From assembly GCA_021018815.1 (NCBI GenBank), contig JAITYX010000026.1, positions 6,882,001 through 6,946,000 on the forward strand: DNA of 64,000 bases, read 5' to 3'. This DNA is from Talinum fruticosum. Taxonomy: Eukaryota > Streptophyta > Magnoliopsida > Caryophyllales > Talinaceae. The translations under genes were made by a program, and so were the position numbers. Every line of letters starts with the position of its first letter. Within the stretch, counting starts at the first letter, position 1. Positions 34,601 to 45,013 of this stretch are shown in pieces. Below the pieces are notes generated by a model, which searched no databases, had not been told where the DNA came from, and worked only from the letters and a program-made list of their open reading frames with translations.

Positions 34601-36619
34601 TATATTTACGGGTTACTCATCTCATAATAAAGCTTATCAAATTTTTAACAAAGGGACTAACAAAGTGGAAGAAAGTATCCACGTTGTCTTTGATGAGATT
34701 GATCTTGGCAGGATAAGTGAATCCACCTTCTCGGATCTCAAGCTTAACAAAGATGAAGATGACATTGTTGAAGCTGAACTTTGAAAGAGTCAAAACAGAA
34801 TAACCGAGGAAAATCAAAATGAGCAAACTCAAAATATCGTGACTCGGAATGAACAAGTTCAAGAGCCAACTCGGAATGCTAAAGAACAAGCCAATGTAGA
34901 AGCTCAGCAAGAGCAAACAACCGAAGATCATCCTATTTAACCAACAAACTTGGTAAATCGGAAGACAGTAAAGCTTTCAAATATGCATCTAGTCACCCAA
35001 CCGAGAACATACTTTCGATATCAATAGTGGGGGTAAGAACTCATTCTTCTTTGTAGAATCTATGTGCATTTTCAGCATTCATATCATTAAGTGAACCTAA
35101 AAATGCACTAAAAGCCTTAACCGAACCTGAATGGGTAGAGGACATGTAAGAAGAGCTAAATAAATTTGAAAGAAACCAAGTCCGAACTCTAACCAAACGA
35201 CCTTCTAACCACCCAGTAATAGGAACCAAATGGGTTTTTAAGAACAAATTGGATGAGGAAGGGTTGGTAGTCAGAAATAAGGCTAGATTAATTGTTTAGG
35301 GGTATAACCAATAAAAGCGGATTGATTGTGGGGAAACCTTTGCACCTGTTGCTAGGATTGAGGCAATTAGAATTCTCTTAGCATTTACATCTAGCATGAA
35401 CATCAAGCTTTATCAAATGGATGTCAAATGTCCATTTCTCAATGGTTATATTCAAGAATAAGTTTATGTTAAGCTAACTCCTTGAATTTGAAAACTCAGA
35501 ATTTCCAAATCATGTTTTCAAATTACAAAAGGCTTTATGTGGTCTTAAACAAGCTCCCCGAGCTTGGTATGAAAGACTAAACAGTTTCTTGGTTAAAAAT
35601 GATTTCAAAAGAGGTCAGATTGACAAAACTCTTTTCACAAAAACCAAGGGGAATGATTTTCTTATCATTCAGATTTATGTTGATGATATCATTTTTGAAG
35701 CTACTAATGAAACTCTATGCCAAGAGTTTTCCGAGTTAATGAGATAAGAGTTCCAAATGAGCATGATGGGAGAAATTAATTTCTTTCTTGGTCCGCAAAT
35801 CAAACAAGAAAAGGATGACATATATATCCATCAATCTAAGTACACCAAGGAGTTTAAAGAAATACAAGCTATAAGATGTGAAGCATGCAGCAACACCTAT
35901 GAGTAGTAGTTTGAAACTGGACTCATACGAGAAAGGTAAAGTCAGTAGATTAGAAACTCTTCAAAGTTATGATTGGATCTTGACTTTATCTCACATCTAG
36001 TAAGTCGGATATCATGTTTAGTGTCTGTCTTTGTGCAAGATTTCAAGCTAATCATAAGGAACCACATCCCACTGCGGTGAAGGGAATCTTTAGATATCTT
36101 GCAGGAACTCATAATCTTGATTTATGGTTTTCAAAGAACTCGGAACTAACTCTTACTTGGATACTCAAATGCCGACTATATTGGACATAAGGTTGATAGA
36201 AAGAGCGCATCCGGAGCATGCCAATTTCTGGGTCAATCCCTCATCTCTTGGCACTCAAAGAAGCAAAACTCGGTTGCTCTATCAACTGTTGAGGCTAAGT
36301 ACATTACAGCTTAAGCTTGCTGTGCTCGGATTCTCTAGATTAAGCAACACTTGAATGATCTTGGATTATCATTCATAAATATCCTAATCAAGTCCGACAA
36401 CCAAAATGCAATTAGCATCACTAAGAATCCAGTTCAAGCACTCAAAGACAAAGCATATTGAGGTCAGGTATCATTTTTTGAGAGACCATTCTGAGAAAGG
36501 TGATACTCGAACTTGAGTTTATTCCTATAAAATTTCAGTTAGTCGATATATTCTGTAATACTCGTAGTGAAGATCGGCTTTGCTTTATTAGGAATGAGCT
36601 TGGCATGATTAATGCATGA
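31647..36619 (+). pseudogene. Element B gag-pol (heavily broken)
   Basis: The start region ATGGTTCGAGAACAATGG corresponds to MARNNGEF in A and C but is frameshifted at codon 3 (CGAG for CGG). Gag knuckle CFECGSKEHIVKD (about 32540-32580) carries the same CTCG change as A and C at its last Cys. Next come a decayed protease block (about 33460), the GAG-pre-integrase finger (33830-33960), integrase (34080-34780; KPNIFYFKPFGCKCFVHNNG), and RT (35200-35900) with YVDDIIF at about 35673 and FFLGPQIKQEKDD. RNase H ends ELGMINA with TGA at 36617-36619. Many in-frame stops; non-functional. Confidence 0.88.
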
Positions 36620-37192
36620 TTATCTCGAGATTATTGGATGAATTATTATTTTATGATTTATTGTTATATGCCCTGAGTAGATAACAAATGGATCGATTGA
36701 CTACGAATGAGACCGAGCTATGAGTTATAAATTTTCCGAGTGTGTTATGAGTCACTCGGACACCTTACTCGAGTCGGACTCAAATTATGGATAAAATGAA
36801 CATCAAAATTTTGAGGTCATCTTTAGATAAATGGAGAATCTCATAAATGTTTTCGAAAACTCTTTCTTTTATCTCTCTCTCTCGTCATGCGAACAGTCAG
36901 CAAAAGCTAGCCGTTGGAAGAAAGTTGTTGGAGAAACTAGTTGTTACTAGAGACTCAACGGTCTCGATAACCGTTGCTTGGTAACTAAGTCAAAAAGTTG
37001 GTTGGAAGCCTTTTGTTGCTATAAACAGCACCAATTCACTTTCTTTTCTCTACTTAACCTACTTATTGCTAGCTCTTTCAATCTCTTTTCTCTCAAAGAT
37101 CAATGACTCACTCGCATTCTCTATGATTCTCAATCTTCTCTATTCTCTACTCTTTCTCTCGTTTTCTTTCAATCACTCTCTACTCTCTAACA
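36620..37192 (+). other. Element B spacer between pol and third ORF
   Basis: Non-coding spacer with GAGTCACTCGG (about 36749), repeated CCGTTGG/CCGTTGC words, a TATA-like TATAAAC (37020-37026) and a CT-rich leader. Comparable spacers occur in A (16824-17512), C (43406-44068) and D (56700-57352). Confidence 0.6.
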
Positions 37193-37348
37193 ATGCCTAA
37201 GAGAGGAGTTGCTCAGCAAGGTGGTTCAGCCACCAAGATGGCCAGAACCAAATCCTCTCAATCCGAGGCTGCACCAAGCAAAGGCAAAGAGCTTACCTCG
37301 GAAGATCCAAAACACTTTGTCGCCCAACACTTTATTTTGGACGACAAG
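37193..37348 (+). pseudogene. Element B third ORF, 5' segment (cut by element C)
   Basis: Starts MPKRGVAQQGGSATK at 37193 and runs about 52 codons in frame to FILDDK, where element C is inserted. It resumes with FFPKTTFSW at 50707. Same sense as pol. A TATA-like box (TATAAAC, 37020-37026) lies 170 bp upstream, followed by CT-rich leader sequence. Confidence 0.75.
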
Positions 37349-38871
37349 TGAAGACTCGAACTTTACTTATACAAAATTCTGAGTTCCATCAAAGAATCAG
37401 GTATAAGACTTCAGCTCTCATAAGATTTTGATTACAAGTCATTCTATGTGCCTTAGAAACATTTCGAGTGATATAGCATATCTTCCGAGCGTAACGGAAT
37501 CTATCGCATTCGTTTTCATCCGCTTCGACCGACTCGTAAAGCATACTCTTACTTACCATTGTACACACTGTTACGAGTCACTCGGACAACACTCAAATAT
37601 ATCGCATGTTCAAACATTTACTCTAACGTGCATAAACTCATATCCGACTTCGTATCCTAAGAATTACCATGTTAAATCATTCTTCTAAGTCAGCATATTT
37701 TGTTTGAACTTTGCATTGTCTAAATTAGGTCTGTCTACTCGATATTCTTTATTTGACTTCATTCTCTTTTAGATCGACTTAGATGGATTTTGAGTCTCAT
37801 GGATATTAGACTCGGAAAATTCCATTCCTTTTCGACTCAAATAATTATGCACTTAATTATCCTAATTAATTTATTATCTCGTGTCTAATCTTGGACCAAA
37901 GTATTTTATACTTTGAGAGCCAAATTGATTAACTTTTGTAGGTTATTCAATCGAGGCTATCCTATTTTTGAATTACAAAAGTAACCGGCTTTAAAACGTC
38001 AAATCACCAGCAGACAAGGCTTTTTCCTACTTCGACCTACGCCCGGACACTCGTGTCACGCCTATTTGCTTCCAAAATGGGAAATCTACAAAGCTAAGCT
38101 CAATGGTGGTTTCCACCCTACTTTCCGGACACCACCAGTGAATTGGGACTTCCAAAGGAGTCAAGAGCCGTTACCTAATGCTCACATCTCAACGGATATT
38201 TTCCGAGTGACTCGGAAAATCCTTTACAACGGTCACAAAGGACTTCTAGTCGGAAGATGGTCACAACGGCTAATCTGCTCGGTCATCTATAAATAGAAGC
38301 CAACTTTCAAGACATGAAGATTGCTTGAACCAATTGTTATACACATTCTTAAGCAAAAGTCTTGTATTCATACTCAATCTTCTACTTACAACTCCAACTC
38401 GTATTTAACATTCTTCGAGTTGTAAGGTCTTGTAATCAATTACAAACACTTATTCTTACTTTTTGAGTAAGGTCCCTTGACTGAGCTGTAAGGGTTAACT
38501 CAGCTCGGTTGTCCCTAGCTATAAAGGTTACCTCGGTTAGGAAGTACTAGATCGAGTAAGGGAACATCCGAGTCTAGGAAAAACTCTTAAGGAATTGTCT
38601 AAGGGAGCAATTTTGGTTGAGTCTGTCTACTCGTATTTTGTGGATTCAAAATAGTGGATTTGACTTGGTGCTTGGACTAGCACTGTCCGTGATTTTCCGC
38701 CCCGGGAGGGTTTCCACATAAATCCGAGTTCATACTTTTACGAGTTCATTCTAGACTCAAAATCTGTTTGCTATATCTATTCCGTATAACGAGTTTGATT
38801 TTCTAAAAATCGTCCATCACCCTATTCAACCCCCTCTAGGGTGACTTAACTACTCCAGGAGCAAACCTTTA
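37349..38871 (+). repeat. Element C 5' LTR
   Basis: 1,523 bp, from TGAAGACTCGAAC to AAACCTTTA (TA rather than CA at the end). TATAAATA at 38288-38295 is the likely core promoter. A 21-bp dyad with arms TTTTCCGAGT is at 38199-38219, about 70 bp upstream of it. Confidence 0.92.
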
Positions 38872-38929
38872 ATTGGTATCGAGCCTAGCCTTTCGAAAGG
38901 ATCTAATCATCCAAAGGTTTAAAGATCAA

Positions 38930-41900
38930 ATGGCTCGGAACAATGGAGAGTTCGATGAAGGAAGATCGTCCAGCGAGACCACCAAAGTTCAAAGGTTCAA
39001 ACTTTGTTCACTGGAAGAAGCTCATGGAATGCTTTCTATTGGATCACGATAAAGATGTATGGAACATCATACGAGAAGGCAACTTCATTCCAACAAAGCC
39101 GGAAAAACAAGGCTCGTGCCTAAAGCAAAGGCCGAGTATACGACTGAAGAAACAGAGAAATTTAGAAAGAACTTCAAGGCGATGAACATTCTGATGTGCG
39201 CCATCGGCTTAGAGGTATACAACCGAGTGTCCGCATGTGACACAGCCAAAGAAGTGTGGGACACACTTGTCAACATTTATGAAGGCACAAGTCGGGTCGA
39301 CAAGAGAAGATAAGCCAATATCTTCACAAGTACGAGCTGTTCAAGATGGAACCGAAGAAAACATCACTAAGATGTTCATCCACTTCACCGAGATTACCAA
39401 CAATCTCAAGTCATCTGGGTAGAAAGATTTCCCACGAGGAAATGTGCAGAAAGATACTTAAAAGTCTACCCAAGAGAAGATGGGGTCCCAAGGTGACAGC
39501 TATCGAAGAGGCTCGGACCCTTTCCTTACTAAAGCTAGATGAACTCATTGGGAAGCTACTCACCCATGAGATCCACCTGGAAAAGGAAGATGCAGAGGTC
39601 AGCACCAAAAAGACATTGCACTCGAAGGCCTCGGAAAATAGAGAAGCAAATCTAAGTTCATCGGACTCGGAAGAGGATCTCATGGCACTTATCGCCGGAG
39701 GCTTCAAAAGAATGATGAAGCACAAAAGATGGGATAAGAAGCCAAGAGAAGAGTTCTACAAGAAAGACAAGAAGGACATAAAAGGTAAACACTCTTCTCC
39801 TTCAAAGTTATCTTTAACTAAGAACTCCGATTGTTTTGAATGTTGCGACGAACGAACACATAGTCAAAGACTCGTCCCGGAAGGAAGAGAGACAGAAAGA
39901 AGAAAAAGGCTATGATGGCCACTTGGAGTGATGAAGACTCATCGGAAGATGATGAAGTTTCGAGATGATTCAAAATGTCCGATGACACTCTCGACTCGGA
40001 AGCTAAATTAGAGTCGACCGAGATCATTCCGACAGGTGAGGAAACAAATCCTCGGGAGGTAATTGAATATTTCCTCAAATTCTCCAAAGTTGATTTAGCC
40101 ATATATATCTTTACTTTGGAAGAAAAGTCCAATTCTGATTCTTCTCAATTTAAAGAACAACTTGAGTCGATCACTTCGAGAGCATTTCATTGAAAAATGA
40201 ATTGGAAAAGCCGAGACTTACTTTAAGAGAACTCAAGACTAGTGCTCAATCCAATGAGACCGAGTCCGAGTCCGAGTCACCCAAAAGAGAAAATGAGCAA
40301 TTAAAACAAAAGCTCAATGAGTCTAAAGAGCTTGTTTTAAAGTTTACTTAAGGTTAGAAAAACCTTGATATGCTCTTAGGGTCCCAATGTGTCTCCTTCG
40401 AAAAGAAGGTCTTGGTTTTAACAAAGAGGACGAATCCAATTCCTACTCGGAACTTTTCAAAAGGATTTTAGAACTATAAAGTTCGGGAAGGCTGAGCACG
40501 ATCTCATTCATAAGAATGAAAGGAGGACCGAGCCTGCACCCGCTTCTAAGAAAAAGACTTCTCCATCTCGTTTATAAAAGAAAAACTTTTCGAAGAAAGA
40601 GACATAGACTCGGTTCTCTAAACGAAAGACTCGAGAATCGGACCAAACCCAAAGTTATTCAAATTTGGGTTCCCAAGAGTCTACTTCCTCGAAAAGGACC
40701 ATAGTAAAGGGAGTTACTTGGGTTCGTTAGAGGAAGTGAGAAAGGTTAGTTTGTTTCGACTTGCAGGTGGTTCGAAAAGAACAAAAAGGCATTAGTACCT
40801 AGACAGTGGATGCTCACACCACATGTCGGAGATTCAAGACTCTTTTATGATTTAGAAGACTATAAAGGAGGAAAAGTTACATTTGGGGATGACAAGCAAA
40901 TGCAAGATAATTGAGATTGGCAAGATTAGCAAAGGAAGCAATCTGGTCAGCCCGAATACCTTGTCAAAAGACTAAAGTACAACTTGCTAAGCATCTCTCA
41001 ACTATGTGATAAAGGTCAAGAGGTAAGATTCACTCGGACAAATTGCTATATTTCTGATGATGCTACCAAAGAGATCAAGCTCTCGGGTAAGAGATCAGGT
41101 AACACTTACACTATTCCTCTTTCCGACCCGAGTCAAAACTTATCATGTTTAAAAGCATCTCTTCATGATGATTCATAGGCATGGCATCGTAGACTAGGTC
41201 ATGTTAGCATGCATACCATTAAGAAACTTGCATCCCATGGTTTAGTTAGAGGTTTGCCTAATTGTGCATTTAAGAAGGATAAAATTTGTGAAGTATGCAC
41301 AAAAGGGAAACAAGTCGAGATCATCTTTCAAATCTCTGAAAACTTGTTTCCACATCCAAAGTGCTTGAAATGTTGTATATGGACTTATGTGGTGAAATCC
41401 CAATTAAGAGTCTCGAAGGTAAATCATATGTGCTTGTTATTGTTGATGATTACTCAAGATTTACCTGGGTGTGTTTTTTGAGCACAAAATGAAGCATTCA
41501 AAGAGTTCAGCAAGCTCTGCAAGAAATTCCAAGTTGAGTCTCGGACTTAGATCCGAGAGAATTCAAACTAACCATGGAAGGGAGTTCGACTACTCGGAAT
41601 TTGCAGAGTTTTGTGACAAGAATGACATCTCTCACAACTTCTCAGCACCAAGAACTCCTCAACAAAATGGAGTGGTGGAGAGAAAGAACATAACTCTTGA
41701 AGAAATAGCAAGGACTATGATGATTAAACACAATCTACCCTACTATTTCCGGGCTAAGGCGAGTCAATACGACTAACTACACTTTGAACGAGATGCCTCA
41801 TTAGACCCATCCTGAAGAAAACTCCATACGAGCTCTACAAAGGGAAGAGACCCAATATTTCATACTTCAGACCCTTTGGATGTAAGTGCTTTATTCACAA

Positions 41901-43405
41901 CAATGGTAAGGATCATCGGACCAAGTTTGATGCTCGGTCGGATGAAGGTATTTTTCTTGGTTATTCATCTCATAGAAAAGCCTATCGCATTTTCAATAAA
42001 AGAACTAACAAAGTGGAAGAAAGCATCCACGTTGTGTTTGATGAGATTGAATAGGAAAAACCAAGTGAGTCATCATTCTCGGACCTAAAGCTCAGTAGAG
42101 ATGATGATTGTGATAAAAATGAGCTCATCAAGAATCAAATCTATGGCACTCGGAATGAAGTCACTCGGAACGGAGTGACTCGGAATGAGACGACTCAAGA
42201 AGCAGCTCAGAATGTTGAAGGACAATCGATGAACAAGCTCACTCAGCAACGGACTTCTACAGATCAACCAATTCAACCTATAGATCCGGTGAACCGAGAG
42301 AACAAGTAAAGCTTTCAAGTATGCTTCTAGTCACCTACTAGAAAACATCCTATCTCGACATCAACAGTGGGGTAAGAACTCGTTCCTCTCTTCAAAACTT
42401 ATGTGCATTCACTGCATTCATCTCATTAACCGAACCCAGAAATGCACTAGAGGCCCTTAATGAACCTGAATGAGTAGAGGCCATGCAAGAGGAACTCAAT
42501 CAATTCGAGAGAAACCAAGTCCGGACTCGACCAAACGACCTTCTAACCACCCAGTCATAGGAACCAAATGGGTTTTCAAAAATAAACTGGATGAAGGTGG
42601 GGTGTTAGTCGAAATAAGGCTATACTTGTGGCTCAAGGTTACAATCAAGAAGAAGGGATTGATTGTAGGGAAACCTTTGCACTCGTAGCCGAATTGAAGT
42701 TATTAGAATACTGTTAGCATTTGCATCTAGCATGAATATCAAACTCGTATCAAATGGATGTTAACTGTGCTTTTCTCAATGGTTTCATTGAAGAGGAAGT
42801 CAATGTTGAGCAACCCCCTGGATTTGAAAACTCGGAATTTCCAAATCATGTCTTCAAACCGCAAAAGCTCTCTATGGTCTTAAACAAGCTCCCGGAGCTT
42901 GGTATGAAAGACTCGAGCAATTTCTTGGTTCAAAATGATTTTAGAAGAGGTCAGATTGACAAGACTCTCTTTATAAAAACCAAGGGGAAAGACTTTCCGG
43001 TTGCTCGGATATATTTTGATGACAATCCCCGATATCTTGGCACTCAAAGAAGCAAAACTCAGTAACTCTATCAACTGTCGAAGCTGAGTATATCGCAGCT
43101 GGGGCATGTTGTGCTTAGATTTTATGGATAAAGCAACACTTGAGAGATCTTGGACTTACATTCAAATCTATTCCAATCAAGTGTGATAATCAAAGTGCAA
43201 TCAGCATCACCAAGAATCCAGTTCAACACTCAAAGACAAAACATATTGAGGTCGGTATCATTTCTTAAGAGACCATTCTGAGAAAGGTGATATTGAACTT
43301 GAATTCATTCCTACCAATCTTCAATTAGCTGATATCTTTACTAAGCCACTTAGTGAGGATCAGTTTTACTTTATTAGGAATGAGCTTGGTATGTTAAACG
43401 CATAA
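38930..43405 (+). pseudogene. Element C gag-pol (broken, RT/RNase H deletion)
   Basis: The start at 38930 gives MARNNGEFDEGRSS. Frame shifts soon after at AGCGAGACC, where the other copies have CAGACC-type sequence. Gag includes NFVHWKKLMECFLLDHDKD and a knuckle spoiled near 39830-39880. Protease DSGCSHHM begins at 40802 and keeps the catalytic Asp. GAG-pre-integrase finger 41160-41310; integrase about 41420-42050 (HGREFDYSEFAEFCDK, TPQQNGVVERKN). RT from about 42540 runs to a YFDD motif at about 43010, then jumps straight to RNase H sequence (RYLGTQRSKTQ). The terminal RNase H part ends ELGMLNA with TAA at 43403-43405. The RT thumb and connection region is missing. Confidence 0.9.
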
Positions 43406-43799
43406 TTATGTGCTTTTACGTGTGAAAATTCTTTGCTTGATTATGTGTTGTGTGCTTACTTGCTTTAATTGGTTATTAGTTCAGTTAAACCAGTGATACT
43501 GAGCTAAGAGCTATTATTTGTTTGCGGTTTCGAGTCACTCGAAACTTAGCTTAGTCGACTCGCATTTTGAGAAAAATGGACATCAAACTTTTGAAATCAT
43601 CTCTAGACAAGTGGAGAATTTCGGAATTTATTTTAAAAATCTCTCTTTTCTCTCTCTATCTCGCACGCTGTGATCGGACAACTAGCCGTTGGAAGAAAAC
43701 CGATGGAATTATAACCATTGGAGAAGAGAACAGTCATACCGATCTAAGGTTACCGCTGAAGAGCCGAGTCGAACGGATATCGAAGGACACTTACTTCTC

Positions 43800-43807
43800 T
43801 ATAAATA
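43800..43807 (+). promoter_or_regulatory. TATA box upstream of element C third ORF
   Basis: TATAAATA in the context TCTCTATAAATAGCGC, preceded by CCGTTGG and CCATTGG words and followed by a CT-rich leader to 44068. This is similar in layout to the LTR promoter (CATCTATAAATAGAAG). Confidence 0.5.
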
Positions 43808-44068
43808 GCGCTTATTTTCCTTCATTTCGTTACTTTACACTTCGCTTACTCTCTTGCTCGAAATTAAATCTTCGTGAACAAGCTCTCTATGATCAAAGCA
43901 ACGCTCGGTGATCTCAAGCTTAGTGAAGAACATCTCAAGTAAGCTCTGTTGCTCTCAGCTCTCTCATCTTCTACTCTTTCATTTTCATTCTCTTTTTCCC
44001 TCACTCTCTTCGAGCTTTCTCTCTCTTTCTCTCTCAAAAGGTCATCTTCTATCTCTTTTTACATCAAA

Positions 44069-45013
44069 ATGCCGAAAAGAGGTTCTCACCCTAATTTTCT
44101 TGGTTCTGCAACCAAGAAACCACGCACTAAAAGCCGGGAAGGCCCCTCCAATCCTTCCAAACCTCTTGCCACCCAAGCATTTTGCGCTGGATGATAAATT
44201 CTTTCCAACCACAAAATTCTCGTGGTTGCCTCACATCCAATCCACTGGGGTCTACAATTTTTTTTTGTTTTAGCGAGTTCATTTATCCCGAACTCGTCTC
44301 CGAGTTTTACACTCATCTTTCTAGCTCGAGGGTATCCTCACCTCACGAGTTCAGAACACCACCGTTCGCATTAATACTTCCCTTCTCTACCGTTTGTTCA
44401 AAGTATCTTCTCTTTTCTTGAACAACAACCTCATTCCTTTCAACGAGGTTGTTGACGACTTCTTTGAGAAGTACGCTAAAGAGTTCCTTGGGTCACGCAA
44501 GAACTTCTCTATGACCCAACTAAAGTCGAAGCTCATCTTCCGTGTTTCCTGCCGATGAGAACCTTCTTCTCACAACATTCAAGCAAGGAGAACCCTAACT
44601 CCAAGCACCTCAAAGCTCTTTTCGATATTCTAGAGGGCTACAAAGTAGACCTCTTTCCTGTTATCATTGAGCAAATGGTAGCTATGCCGGCTCGGACTCG
44701 AATAAGAAGAACACCCCTCTTCCTTTCGAGGCTCTTCTCACCCTCATTTTCAAACAATTCAAAGTTCTTCTTCCCTCGGATCCTAACGCTGTTTCGAGGC
44801 TACCATAGTAGTTGGCAAAAGGGACTTCTTGGGTATGGATACCGGGAAGCCCAACCGGGTGTTTGGGTCCATAGCTCGGAACCGAGGCCATCTTCTCGCC
44901 TCGGACTCGTAAAGAAACCCTTCTTTCTCCACCTCCTCCATCTGGTCGTGCCTCCACCTCGGGTGTTTCTCGGACTCTTTCTTCTGTTTTGTCCTCCGCT
45001 TTCATGGACAAAA
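44069..45013 (+). pseudogene. Element C third ORF, 5' segment (cut by L2)
   Basis: Starts MPKRGSHPNFLGSATKKPRT. Blocks LDDKFFPTTKFSW (about 44190), FSEFIYPELVSEFYTHLSSS (about 44272), KENPNSKHLKALFDILEGYK (about 44590) and LFPVIIEQMVAMPART (about 44650) follow in shifting frames. TATAAATA at 43800-43807 lies 262 bp upstream. L2 interrupts the frame at 45014 with duplication CAAAA. Same sense as pol, and homologous to the third ORFs of A, B and D. Confidence 0.75.
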
